Below are positions 12,575-23,288 of a DNA stretch of 64,000 nt, piece after piece. Source of the stretch: Periplaneta americana (Eukaryota; Arthropoda; Insecta; Blattodea; Blattidae); NCBI RefSeq assembly GCF_040183065.1, contig NC_091132.1:163609102-163673101 (forward strand), in the 5' to 3' direction. Within the stretch, counting starts at the first letter, position 1, and each line of letters begins with the position of its first letter. Under the pieces are notes generated by a model, which had not been told where the DNA came from, did not search any database, and saw only the letters and a program-made list of their open reading frames with translations. Both the position numbers and the translations under genes were made by a program.

Positions 12575-12955
12575 TTTTATTTTTTTTTCAAAGTTATCAA
12601 GGATGATATTGATTGCGAGTCTATCATAAACAATATCAGCCTTCGTATTCCTACAAAGGGTTTAAGGTTTCAAAATTTTTTTTACAACAGAAATTCTAAA
12701 TCACCTTCTCCAGTCTGTAGATGAATAAAATATGCCAATTTGCATGGGCACAATATAGATCCTTTTAAAGTATAGTTTCGTTTTTTTTTTAATTTACTGC
12801 CCTTGTTCTCAATTTTATTTATGTATGATTTCTTGATTTAAGATATTACTTTATTTTTTCACCTTTGTATCTTCTGTTTGTGTATTGTGCTGAATTATAA
12901 TTGGTCTCTGGCTGTTGTTCAGCACACAAATATTAATAATAAATAAATAAATCAT
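12575..12955 (+). mobile_element. LINE 3' end fragment with AATA tail
   Basis: Codons near 12590-12720 read DDIDCESIINNISLRIPTKG and then FFYNRNSKSPSPVCR. This resembles the extreme C-terminus found after the reverse transcriptase in several non-LTR families (ID-C...I.....R.P.RGLR...LF). A 3' UTR follows, ending in AATAAATAAATAAAT at about 12930-12952. Only the last few percent of an element is present. Confidence 0.55.
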
Positions 12956-12956
12956 T

Positions 12957-13540
12957 ATCATTAAAATAGTATAGTTGTTAGTTTGTCTTGCCTTAAGACA
13001 ATCAGTAGTGTTATTCAATACTTTCGAGGGAAAGAGTATGATTAAAAATCATTTGTAATGGCGAAATATTCTACGACAATGGTTAATTATTACTGCTGAA
13101 TATTGACACATATACCATTTGCATTATTTAGGACACAACATACGCAGCAACGCGATTTTAATGTTGCGCGTGCTAAGTTTAGTGTAACGTACTCCCCTCA
13201 TGCTCCAAGCCAATCAAATATTATTACGGCATTACGAGTGATAAATAAATAATAATTACTACAATTATTCCTTGTTATAAGGTATAAGTATCACCTTATG
13301 CAGTACTGAAGATTTTTCTTTATGTTTTCATTAAATTGACATGTCATGAGTGACGACAGAAAACAGCTCAGGGGAGCGAGATGCAGACATTACTAAAAGA
13401 GAAATGGAGATCGGGGAGAGCAGATGCGCATGTGCCTATAGGCGGCAAAATTGGGTTTACTTGATTATAGGATATCGTTATTGTTTTTATAAGAATTTAT
13501 GTTGGCTAGATTGTAGAATGGAGTGAAGTGATACATGTCC
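12957..13540. other. Gene A intron 3, unassigned
   Basis: No recognised element or coding sequence in this AT-rich stretch. Confidence 0.45.
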
Positions 13541-14032
13541 TGCCCACCTCAAACGTCTGGACTTAATGTTCTTAATTATGTCAGGTGAAGAATACAATGT
13601 GTGCAGTTTTACGTTGTGTAACTTTACTCCATTCACCTGTAACTTCATCCCTCTTAGCCCCAAATATTTTCCTAAGAACCTTATTCTCAAACACCCTTAA
13701 TCTCTCTTCCTCTCTCAAGTGAGAGTCCAAGTTTCACAACCATACAGAACAACCGGTAATATAACTGTTTTATAAATTGTAACTTTCAGATTTTTTGACA
13801 GCAGACTAGATGACAAAAGCTTTTCCCATATTTATTCTGCGTTGAAGTTCCTTCCGAGTGTCATTTATATTTGTTACTGTTGCTCCAAGATATTTGAACT
13901 TTTCCACCTCTTCGAAGAATAAATATCCAATTTTTATATTTCCATTTCATATAATATTCTGATCACGAGACGTAATCATACACTTTGTCTTTTTTGGGGT
14001 TTACTTCCAAACCTATCGCTTTATTTGCCTGA
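13541..14032 (-). mobile_element. LINE fragment, RT C-terminal region
   Basis: Minus-strand pieces read EEVEKFKYLGATVTNINDTR, NLKVxIYKTVILPVV-like sequence, and LHTLYSSPDIIKNIKSRRLR followed by WAGHV. These are the family-typical blocks after the catalytic domain of a non-LTR reverse transcriptase, and a second copy lies at 61945-62600. Both ends are truncated, and frameshifts and stops separate the blocks. Confidence 0.75.
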
Positions 14033-14149
14033 AACAGGATAACATATATTATATTACATAATGCATGAATATTATTCCTTATATCAGAAAAATATTATAA
14101 AGAAAGAAGGCAATAGACAAACACACACAGAGACAGATAAATGGACGAA

Positions 14150-14370
14150 GACTAGGTACTGGACCTCGGACTCATATCGCCATCATTAATTCACATATCA
14201 TCATCCATACAATAGCCTGGGTTAAGTTCAGGGTGCAGTGTGTTGTACTCATACAAGAGCGTGGCCGTTCGGTTACCCAGTCATTCACAGAATAGGAGTG
14301 GTAAGCACAATAAGCCTCAGGCTGCAGTATAAGCCTTCGGGTTCCTCGTTCGTACAAGAGAGAAAAAAAA
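14150..14370 (-). repeat. Degraded SINE-like repeat
   Basis: It contains a phrase like the body of other SINEs here (TGGCGATATGAGTCCGAGGT on the minus strand, compare CCGGTGAAATGAGTCCGGGG at 16.0 kb). No clear tRNA head or duplication is visible. Confidence 0.3.
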
Positions 14371-14545
14371 AAACACATAGAGAGAGATAAAGATATAGTC
14401 ACAGGTAGAAATTTTCAGTTAATACTGAAGCGTTGATTTGAATAAAAGTCATATTTAAATTAATTACAGAATTTGTATCCATCATTATTATATCAATGAA
14501 ACAGTGACATCAACAACGAAGAAAAGCCTCATACGCTTCACTCAC

Positions 14546-14628
14546 CTCTCAGTTAAGACTTCATCCTTTTCTGCCATTACTTCCAGTTTGACCTCCTCTT
14601 CCACTTTATTTAACTCATGTGCCTCCAC
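14546..14628 (-). CDS. Zinc-finger gene A, exon 3 (acidic linker exon)
   Basis: The exon is 83 nt between acceptor ATCTTTTCAG and donor GTGAGTGA. It enters in phase 0 and leaves two bases (AG) of an Arg codon. It reads VEAHELNKVEEEVKLEVMAE and then KDEVLTE. Gene B has an exon of the same 83-nt length and phase at 41397-41479. VKLE fits a SUMO-acceptor pattern. It contributes an acidic linker between the N-terminal segment and the fingers. Confidence 0.88.
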
Positions 14629-14733
14629 CTGAAAAGATTATGTGAGACGAAGATATAGGGAAGTAATAGTTGAAGAATCAATACACGGCAGTTTGTACAG
14701 AGTGATTCACGAAGATTGTGCAGTACTCTAGAA

Positions 14734-15222
14734 CAGACGTCTCAATAGGGCCTTCTCGGAGCACTTCTTCCTCTTTCTCTTTTTTAATGTAAGAGTGGAA
14801 CAAGATGCGGGACCAGTACGTGTATCTCCGGATGACGTCATTGACCGCGACGTTTGAATAAACATCTGCAACCGCTACGATGCTATGTCCATCTCCGAAG
14901 AAAGAATGTCCTTATTACCGCAAATGTATGCAGAAATAAAAGCTTTCGTAAGGAAAGCGAAATTGTGGGAGTCGCAAGTTTCAGTGGATAACTGTTACCA
15001 CTTTATTAATCTAAAATTTATTGTTACCTAATTTGAATCAAGACCAGTGTAACAAATATAATAAAGTACTGAAGGACTTGAAGAAAGAATTTGAAACCAG
15101 ATTTAAGATTTGAATAGTTCTAATTTAAAGTAATTGTTTGTGAATTTCTAAGATGTTTTGGTTATTTTTAATTACTGAAAACATTATGAAACATATTATT
15201 TAACTATTATTATTATTATTAC

Positions 15223-15307
<85 letters not shown>

Positions 15308-15841
15308 TAAGTGAATTTTATTTTATTAAATATAGTATAAACTTAAAAGAAAAGAAAGATATCAAAAACCATTTACTAGAAATGAAGTATTGCTGTTGTT
15401 TAAATCAATTGTCCGAAGGCACGTCTGAACCTCACAAGTGATACCATCAAGGCGCCACTTATGAGGTAATTAGGCCAGGAGATAATGGGGTAGGGTGGTC
15501 AGTTCCTTGTGCTTAAATAATTACGTAACATGCATGGTTCTTCATGCTTCAGATGTCTTCTTTTTACTTATTGATATATAATTAGAAAATAAATTTATTA
15601 TTATTATTATTGCAAACTACTTAAGAAATTCCTTCCGAAAACAACCGTTTATTGTGACATTACCACTCAAAAGTGCAGCTTTGTGGCATTTCTCCCGCAA
15701 CTGTTGCAACTTAGCTCACTCATGTTTGTAACATAATCAGCGATCGGCTATCTTCAGGTATTGCGCTTATCTCTTCAGCTGACTACACTATCTACATTTG
15801 CTCTCTGTAACAACTTTTATGCGTTGGCCTTGAGACGCCTG
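14734..15841 (+). mobile_element. hAT element, Buster-like, partly deleted
   Basis: The ends are CAGACGTCTCAA and (opposite strand) CAGGCGTCTCAA, with an exact 8-bp duplication CTCTAGAA at 14726-14733 and 15842-15849. The target fits nnnTAnnn, the consensus described for the Buster branch. At 14888-15115 there is hAT-like coding: ISEERMSLLPQMYAEIKAFV, then RKAKLWESQV, and in another frame KVLKDLKKEFETRFKI. The rest of the transposase is missing. An ATT microsatellite (15198-15306) lies inside. Confidence 0.88.
15198..15306. repeat. ATT microsatellite inside the hAT element
   Basis: About 36 ATT units with a few ACT interruptions. It may have grown from an A-rich segment of the host element. 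Confidence 0.9.
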
Positions 15842-15949
15842 CTCTAGAATGTGATTTCTGAGATTATTGTGATGAAAAAAGTTTATATAAACATGTCATA
15901 TTTTTTAAATTGAGTAACGTCCTTATGAATGTCAGACATAAACGTAGAT

Positions 15950-16215
15950 TTATTTATTTTTTTTTATTTTAGTAGGTTATTTTACGACGCTTTATCAACA
16001 GCTTTGGTTATTTAGCGTCTGAATGAGATGAAGGTGATAATGCCGGTGAAATGAGTCCGGGGTCCAACACCGAAAATTACCCAGCATTTGCTCATATTGG
16101 GTTGAGGGAAAACCCCGGAAAAAACCTCAACCAGGTAACTTGTCCCGACCGGGAATCGAACCCGGGCCACCTGGTTTCGCGGCTAGACGTGCTAACCGTT
16201 ACTCCACAGGCGTGG
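15950..16215 (-). repeat. tRNA-headed SINE (copy 1), Talua-like
   Basis: On the minus strand the head GTCCACGCCTGTGGAGTAAC carries an A-box-like part, and CCCGGGTTCGATTCCCGG is a strong B box. The body reads CAAGTTACCTGGTTGAGG and ends TAAAATAACCTACTAAAATA plus an A-rich tail. A 14-bp target duplication ACATARACGTAGAT lies at 15936-15949 and 16216-16229 with one mismatch. The same family occurs at 30253, 62741, 63280 and 63634. The Talua name is from memory. Confidence 0.88.
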
Positions 16216-16446
16216 ACATAGACGTAGATATTATTAAGGTTTAATCATTTAAATTATTTACAACAATGGTACTGGGTGTATTATAAATTCATTAAAGACC
16301 ATTCACATTATTACTCACCTGAAAAATCTGTATTAAAGCAGGTTTTCAAAGATCTCACATTCTGCAGGTGAAAATGTAGCCGCCTGAGTGTGAACTGCAC
16401 GCGCCTCATTCCGTAACTTCCGTTGTTCGGAAGCTTGGTAGATACG

Positions 16447-16893
16447 TTGGACCGGTGTTGAATTATCTCTAACCTTGACCCTGATGTCACGAGACCTTGT
16501 GTCGCTGCTATCAGCTGTACTGTAACACCTACAGCTCCAGACATCCAAAGAGAGTGAATTCACAAGAATGCGTGTTACGGAAGAAAGAAACGTAATTTTA
16601 TCCGGAACTATTGAAAATCAGACACATGTATAATATGAACTTTTTTCATCAGAATGATGTTAGAAATCACATCCTAGAATATTCCACAATTTTCGTGAAC
16701 CACACTGTATATTCGATTTTGAATAGTTTTGGATAAAATCACTTTTCTTTCTACGGTAACATGCAATCTTGTGAACTTCTCTCTTTCTGGACATCACCTG
16801 TGCTGTAAGCATTATAGTACAGCTGATATGGACGACACGGAGTCTCGTGACATCAGGAGTCAAGGTTAAAGATAACTCAAACAACATTGGTTA
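16447..16893. mobile_element. Foldback element with about 170-bp arms
   Basis: The left arm (about 16447-16622) and right arm (about 16712-16893) are imperfect inverted copies: CCTGATGTCACGAGACCTTG on the left answers the reverse of CGGAGTCTCGTGACATCAGG on the right, and the match extends to the loop. The loop (16623-16711) is a lone copy of the terminal repeat of the surrounding 14698-21674 MITE. ACGTTGG and ACATTGG just outside may be a decayed target duplication. Confidence 0.65.
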
Positions 16894-17572
16894 CACACAG
16901 CCAGGCACAAACAAGATCAGAGTCGTAGTGGGTTATTGTCTGTCATTCAGTGCGTGTGTGTTAACAAAAATTCCGTTTCATTTTTTTCAATACGAGTACA
17001 CAGATATGATTTATGTTTACGGCTTTTGTGCCGGGAATGCTAATAATTCTGTGGACGGATATCGAAGATTTCCGGATCGTAGAATGCCGTCACGTGGTGT
17101 TTTCGTTTGCAAGTTTCAGTCACTGAGGGATACTGGTTCAGTCCCCTGTGTTGCGAATGCATATGAGCATGCGTTGCCGAGAATGAAGCAGAACGCGAAA
17201 ATATTCTCCATATGGTACAACGAAGCCCAAGCACGGGTACCAGGAGCATATCCAGACGACTAGCTGTTTCTCGAAGTAGGGTGTGGAGAACATTGAATGA
17301 TGAGGGAATATACCCCTATCATTTGCAGCGAGTTAAACATCTTCACCCAGAGAACTATTCTAGACAAATGTAATTTTGTGCGTGAATAAATGGTGATCTT
17401 GAGTTGCATCGGTTCATTTTATTTAGTAACGAAGCTCAGTTTACCTGCAATGGAGTTTTCAATATGCATAATTCACAGGTTTGGTCGGAGAAAAATCCCC
17501 ACGAGATGGTGGTGTGTAATGTCTAGCATTGCTTCAGTTGCAATGTGTGGTGTGGTTTCATTAACAATAATT

Positions 17573-17806
17573 CTGTGGTGTTTGGGTAAAGGGAGATAAG
17601 TCATAAAATTGAGTTCGGAGATAAATGAAAATTAAACTTGGAACCCTTATTACAAATAATTTTCTACACAAATAAAACACATCAACTGCTAGTATTCTTT
17701 GATTTTTGCACATTCATTTGTATAATTTAACTTGTGTGTTCATCTGGGGAACAAAATTCCACCTGGACAAAAAAATGACTTATACCCCTTTACCCGAACA
17801 CCACAG
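17573..17806. mobile_element. 234-bp MITE with AATT duplication
   Basis: The ends CTGTGGTGTTTGGGTAAAGG and (opposite strand) CTGTGGTGTTCGGGTAAAGG are flanked by AATT at 17569-17572 and 17807-17810. Removing the element plus one AATT restores the mariner reading FINNNLIGPYIFEGHF, which fixes the boundaries. The superfamily is unclear. Confidence 0.85.
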
Positions 17807-19679
17807 AATTTAATTGGTCCATACATTTTCGAGGGTCATTTTACGGACAAAAGGTATCTGCAATTTTTGCGAGATCAATTACCTCCATAATTGTAGGAAA
17901 TACCATTGCATACATGAGGACTAATGTATTTCCAGCAACATGGTGTGCTCCCTCACTTTTCAAGCGAAGTAGTGAATTATTTAAATGATAGATTCCCAGG
18001 ACATTGGATAGGTCGTAGCAGTCCTTTTTCTTGCCCAGCTAGATGTCCTGATTTCACCCAATTACACTATTATTTGTGGGGATGGTTTAAAGACGTTGTG
18101 TACAGTGTAAGAGTGAACACGCGAGAAGAATTGGTGCAACGTATCCTGCTAGCATTCGAGGAGATTCGTGGCAAACAACGGAAGTCAAGGACTGTGGCGG
18201 CCACAGTGGGTATGTGTATTGCTGTACAAGGTGGGATCTTTGAAAACCAGCTTTAATACACTTTTCAGGTGGGTAATAACTTGAACGTTCTTTAATGAAT
18301 TTATAATACACCCAGTACCATTGTTCTAATAATTGTTTATATGAACATTTTTCATCAGAATGATGCCAGAAATCACATCCTAGAGCAATGATGTCAAAGC
18401 AACAGCATTTTTCTGTCTTTGACGTCGTGCGAGAGCATCAAGCGCTAGGTATGGAAGGAGAAAGAATTATGTATATGAATAAGCAGCCTGTTGGATTAAG
18501 AAAACAGTGGTGCACAAACTTCAAATGGAACGTGAAATTTTGTTGTTATTTTTATATGGCTTCTTTCTGTTTGAGATTATATATATATTGTCTGTAAAAC
18601 AAATGTACTAACACCAATTTCTTAATCTTGCAGTTGTGTTTTAAATGTTAATAACATAATAAAGAATTAAGAAGGAATATTCACATAAATTCCATAGTGG
18701 TACAACTATACTATACTAAGTGAATGAAACACATCATTCATAAAGAAAGTGACATCCCAAAGAAAGAGATTGAGTATGACATAGGTTGGAATTGATCTTG
18801 ATGATATCTTTAGCCTTATAAAAGTAATCAATAAACTAATTAAAAAAATATTATAGTAGAAAGCAAAGTTACCTACGCATGTTTTAACTGTATATAATAT
18901 TACAGAACAAAACTCTTATCGCATTATGCTTTTAAGGTAATATTGGTGCGCAACTTCGTATCATCAGAATATTAACTTATTTTCTCGAATTCTGCTGAAG
19001 CTATGGAGCTGACGTGTTACCAACACATGGGCATTAGGGTGGCCCTTAGCTATAGGTAATTTTCCGAAAGTTAAAATTGTGCTACTCCCACCCCCTTATC
19101 TTGTTCCAATTGACAAAAAAATAATCTGTGCAAATTTACAGCTCAATCGGACAACTGCTTGGCGACCCTCAAATGCTTTGAAGTTGGAACATAGTATACG
19201 CAACGATTAATTCCATACAAAAGTGGTATACTCTTCTCTATCTCGACCATTTCTTTTTTCCTTCTTAAAGAAATTTATGTGGACATTCTAGCGACCCCAG
19301 CAATTGTTTAAAAATATTCTGAACGAAATTTCTAAAAAATTAATTAAAAAAATTCCTGAAAATATAATGAAAAATTTAAGAAATATAAGGTTTTTTTTTT
19401 TTTTAGTAACGCACACAACTTTTATAAGAGAAACACATTTTTATTTACAACAATAATTTCTATAGAATCAAAACACTATATATATGAACGAACATTGAAC
19501 ATTATTTTTTCCTAAGGGAGGATTTAGTAGCAGTTGGATATTTTTTACAGTCTCTGGTAAAAATCTGTAAAACAAATTGTTTCTCAGTTTCATCTTTTGT
19601 GAGAATATTACTGTAATCCTGAATAAATTTGACTTCTTTTTCTGCAACGTCCTTCACAACAACTATCTTCTAAAGTTTT

Positions 19680-20420
19680 TTAAATTCCACTTTTGTAAAC
19701 AGAACCATCCTTCCAAGTTGAAGGGTCTTTGTTGAGGAAATCGGTGCTGATAGAAAATCTCGTGAAGAAAATTTTAGTACCAGGAGTTACAAAAGACGAA
19801 AAGTCAAGATTTGTAAAGGAAGAAAAATCTTTCTGTTCCAGAATGTAGCTCTTCAGTTGATTTTCTTCTTCTTTTTCTTCTTCACCTTCGTTTGCTTCCA
19901 GTATAACTTGAGCCATATCTGCTTTAACTGCTGTTGGAACATAGTCATCAAATAAGGATAGAGCCACAGTTTCGGGAACTAAGTACCAGAGATGATTGGA
20001 AGATTTATTTGAGCAGCCTTACTGATTTCTGGATCAATATCCTGATAATTTATCAGTTCACGCATGAATAGGAAATCATGATAAGGTGCTTTAATTGCTT
20101 CTGACAGAAACCAGGCTCGAACATAGCCTACACTCGAGCAAGAAAAATACATATTCTTCTTAAAGAGTACTTCTCCTTATGAGGTAACTGAAATTGATCT
20201 TGAAACAAGTATATCTTGATTGCAAAAATTGCTTTTGCCATTCACCTAGCATGACTTCCAGCTCCTAGTATATGAAACGATATCCCCTTCTTTGGAAAGC
20301 AGCCAAGAAAAATCATCGTTAAAAATTCTTATTCTCTTCATTTTTCATCTGTCCCAAAGCTCTGAATGAACTATGTCAAAGAGATAGTCCATAATTTTCA
20401 CAAAATATCTCTTTTTTCTT
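19680..20420 (-). pseudogene. Protein remnant of the 6-bp-duplication transposon
   Basis: Minus-strand pieces, in order, read ISFHILGAGSHAR, MAKAIFAIKIYLFQDQFQLP, HKEKYSLRRICIFLARV, SEAIKAPYHDFLFMRELINY, DIDPEISKAAQINLPIISG and VALSLFDDYVPTAVKADMAQ. The last opens into a 95-codon frame ending KDPSTWKDGSVYKSGI. I recall similar unnamed repeat-borne proteins in other arthropods, but I cannot name the family, so no catalytic residues are claimed. There is at least one stop after GSHAR and at least two frame changes (near 20130 and 19985). Confidence 0.55.
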
Positions 20421-20886
20421 TTCCCTTGCCTGCAGTTCTACTCAAATATTTCTATAAACCTTTTCAATCATCATAGAGTTTGAATAACTTATGAACACAG
20501 TGGTCACTTTTTCTAGTACGGATTCGTGCTTTTTACCAAAAGATTAAAACTTCTTGAATCTCCAATACTACACTTTCCTTTGTTGTAAGATTTACAACTT
20601 GTACATTGTAGAAGAAACCACTTAGAACTTGCCGGTTTGAAGGTAGTTTGGCTCCGATTATTTGATTGGAGATGTAGCCAACAAGAGAGACATAAAAGTA
20701 TTGTCTTAACTTATGTGACGAACTACGTGAAGATATTGATGCCATTTTACAACTCTAGGAAAAAAGTCTTGAAAGTCACTTTACACCAGCAGTCAGCAGG
20801 TCAGCACAGACAGTTCTGAATCAATAACTGAAAAATTATTCATCAACAAGATCTTGTTTAGTTATAAAATAAGTGAATAAAGCACA

Positions 20887-20951
<65 letters not shown>
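20887..20951. repeat. AAT microsatellite
   Basis: About 21 AAT units inside the transposon at 19034-21141. Confidence 0.9.
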
Positions 20952-20952
<1 letters not shown>

Positions 20953-21905
20953 GGTTTATCTCATAATATTATAAAAAATATTTTCTGGGCTAAAATTTCA
21001 AAACTTCATGGTCGATGAGGGTCGCCTTGCAGTTGTCCGATTGAGCTGAAAATTTGCACAGATCGTTTTTTTGTTGATTGGAACAAGATAGAGGGGTGGG
21101 AGCTAAACTTTTAGAAAGTTGAAAAATAAGGGCCACCCTAATGGGCACATATCTTCTGTTTATGATGTAACAGTAGTTGCTTTGTTAATTCATTTCCTTA
21201 AAAGCATTTCCTATGTGAATACTTTCAAAATTTTCAATACACTATCTTTAATAATATGTATATACAATATATTAAATTTACGAAAATATTGTTTCAGTAC
21301 CTGTAAGGCTACTAAATAAACATATCCGAAAATTTCATTTTCTGTATAAAAAGTTGAGAAAATATTCCTTTCAAATAAAAAGCAGCAAACTTGTGAAAAA
21401 TGAGCATTAAAATTAAAACTTACATTCTTATAATGCACTTCGCAGACAAATCTAAAAATGAACATGGATACAGTTTTAATAAGTTCTCTCCCCTTTATCC
21501 ACTGAATTAGTGCTGGCCATCCCTATTTATTAGCTCGACCAAGTGGCATATACTACCTCACTCGTCTGTCTCTTTCCTCAGGCTCTCCTGATCTCTAAAG
21601 CGCGAGCTTGCACCTATGGGCATCAGATGACATGATTGTCCTAGGCTAATGCACAATTTTCGTAAATCACCCTGTATGTTGTAGACTTCATTTTAAATCC
21701 TACTAAACCCAATAATACGTCAAACACTGTCGCTGAGAAAAGCAAAGCAATTTAAAAAGAACAAAGACAAAATATTATGGCATTTTGTAAGCGATATCCC
21801 ATTTTAAGTATGAATTGCAAAGAATAAGTTACCTGGAAGAGTAAATAAGAATGACCCTCGAATCATAAACATCAATCATCAATCAATGGAATTTAAAAAG
21901 AACTA

Positions 21906-22337
21906 CAGTAGAGCATCGATTATCTGAATAATGATCAACCGAAACATAGGTTAACCGAAAGAGTTCCAGTCGGCAAATTCAAATTTGCGCGCACGCCGTG
22001 TAGAAGTTTTGCTAGCGCTATTTGCGAGATTTAGCGGCAAAAAAACGAGTCTCAGCTCTGAAGCAAAAAAGAAGATTGGACTTCTTTTACTAAACTGTAG
22101 GCTAATTTATTGACCATTCTGAACTTGTCAAACTAGGCTAGTCAGTTCTCTGTGTTATTTGTAAGACTTGTGATACAAAATATATACTGTATGTACAGTT
22201 TTGTGTTTAATATCAGTGTTTCTTTGTCTCATACTGCTCCTATGACACCGGTACAATTTGTTTTCATAAATGACCTGTTACCGGAAAAATCAGTTATCCC
22301 CCGTCCCTAATTGTTTCGGAAAATCGATGATCTACAG
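21906..22337. mobile_element. Tigger/pogo-type MITE
   Basis: The left end CAGTAGAGCATCGATTATCT and the right end (opposite strand) CTGTAGATCATCGATTTTCC are related. TA flanks at 21904-21905 and 22338-22339. The motif resembles the CAGT...TCGATTATCCG ends typical of Tigger/pogo elements. There is no transposase frame. Confidence 0.7.
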
Positions 22338-22692
22338 TACAAAAAACATAATTAATTGCATTTCCTACACCATGCACAAGCCACAAGCTTATTCACCTAC
22401 CCCTGAATTGAGACTGACCCCCCTATCTATACCAGACCACCAATTAAAGCTGTAGTGCACGTGGTAAATATTGTCACCGGAATTTTAAAAATTCAAAATG
22501 GATAGGATTAAGTGAACGTTCAGTATCGCAATGTCTACCAGAAAAATCGGATGGAGAAAATTGAAGATGATGAAGAAATGGTAGCAAGAGAGCACAATTC
22601 GTAGCTCTGGTCACATGAACATAGCATCCACGTCAGCCAATAAATAACAAAGTGTGAACTACCGACCAACACACTTCATAAACTACACTCAC

Positions 22693-22830
22693 CTCAGCTT
22701 CACTTTTCACGATGGGAAAGTCAATTGGCACAGGAGTTTCCTCAAATGTCATCTCTGATTTCAGATCGTAGTTGTGATCCATACTTTCCATCTTTATTTC
22801 AGTCGCGTGTAGATCGAATACATTTCCTTC
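22693..22830 (-). CDS. Zinc-finger gene A, exon 2
   Basis: The exon is 138 nt (46 codons), phase 0 at both ends, between acceptor GTCATGCAG and donor GTGAGTGTAG. It reads EGNVFDLHATEIKMESMDHN, then YDLKSEMTFEETPVPIDFPI, then VKSEAE. Gene B exon 2 (44970-45110) is clearly homologous. IKME, LKSE and VKSE all fit the SUMO-acceptor pattern. I recognise no KRAB, ZAD or BTB domain. The exon is flanked by two very large transposon-filled introns (8.1 kb downstream, 5.6 kb upstream). Confidence 0.88.
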
Positions 22831-23288
22831 CTGCATGACACGAAACATAATAATTATGAAACATGTAATATACAGAGTATCACTAAGAACTTGTGACTAC
22901 TTATTTCAATCTCTCTCCACTCCATTATTATTAAATCGTCACACCAACAAGCGCACGTGTACTCACTACAGAGTGGAATACCTCGTAGTGCAGCACATAA
23001 AAGAACAGCTCTGTAATACGATACTGTTATGTTAAAGTACATGATTACTGCTTTTATATTTCCACATACAAATACATTTCACTTCTCAATAACATACGTT
23101 ATTACAGAAAATGTATGCCGGGAAGTGTGAAATGATTACACGGCTCTTCACATAAAGGATTTGGTCTACAAGACATTTCACAAACTGTCTATTGACACAC
23201 TGTCATTCAGTATACAACCTGACATTTGGCACACTCCATTTCGCATACATATTTTTACATACACAAATTCACCTACATATAATTTCAT

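Larger units (their letters stand above)
16272..18315 (+). mobile_element. DD41D mariner with two internal insertions
   Basis: The ends CTGGGTGTATTATAAATTCA are identical in both arms, and the arms match for about 85 bp, flanked by TA at 16270-16271 and 18316-18317. Coding pieces are an HTH part (RRLAVSRSRVWRTLNDEGIY, near 17258), LFSNEAQFT (first site, Asp changed to Asn, near 17420), FQQHGVLPHFS (second Asp changed to His, near 17930) and CPDFTQLHYYLWG (third Asp changed to His, near 18045). All three catalytic residues are lost. A foldback unit (16447-16893) and a 234-bp MITE (17573-17806) interrupt it; without them it is about 1.36 kb. Confidence 0.88.
19034..21141 (-). mobile_element. 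Unassigned DNA transposon, 150-bp inverted ends, 6-bp duplication
   Basis: Inverted repeats of about 150 bp begin TTAGGGTGGCCCTTA at both ends. They share the internal phrases CTTGTTCCAAT and CAGCTCAATCGGACAACTGC. TGGGCA lies at 19028-19033 and 21142-21147; collapsing the two copies rebuilds the host hAT MITE sequence. The interior encodes a decayed protein on the minus strand (19680-20420). An AAT microsatellite (20887-20951) lies near the right arm. A 6-bp duplication does not fit Tc1/mariner, hAT, PIF or piggyBac. Confidence 0.78.
18386..21638 (-). mobile_element. hAT MITE (same family as 24791-25926) split by another transposon
   Basis: The terminal CAATGATGTCAAAGCAA (left) and the decayed right end match the ends of the intact copy at 24791-25926 in reverse orientation, and so does most of the interior. 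Flanking 8-mers TCCTAGAG (18378-18385) and TCCTAGGC (21639-21646) are a decayed duplication. The element is split at 19034-21141 by a guest with its own 6-bp duplication. The larger divergence from the intact copy suggests this insertion is older. Confidence 0.83.
14698..21674. mobile_element. Mariner-type MITE expanded to 7 kb by nested insertions
   Basis: The two ends, CAGAGTGATTCACGAAGATT at 14698 and (opposite strand) CAGGGTGATTTACGAAAATT at 21674, are flanked by TA at 14696-14697 and 21675-21676. The match resumes inside, beyond the insertions, for about 85 bp per arm. Subtracting four direct guests (hAT 14734-15841, SINE 15950-16215, DD41D mariner 16272-18315, hAT 18386-21638) and their duplications leaves about 270 bp. 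The original was therefore a short non-autonomous element. It lies wholly within intron 2 of gene A. Confidence 0.8.
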
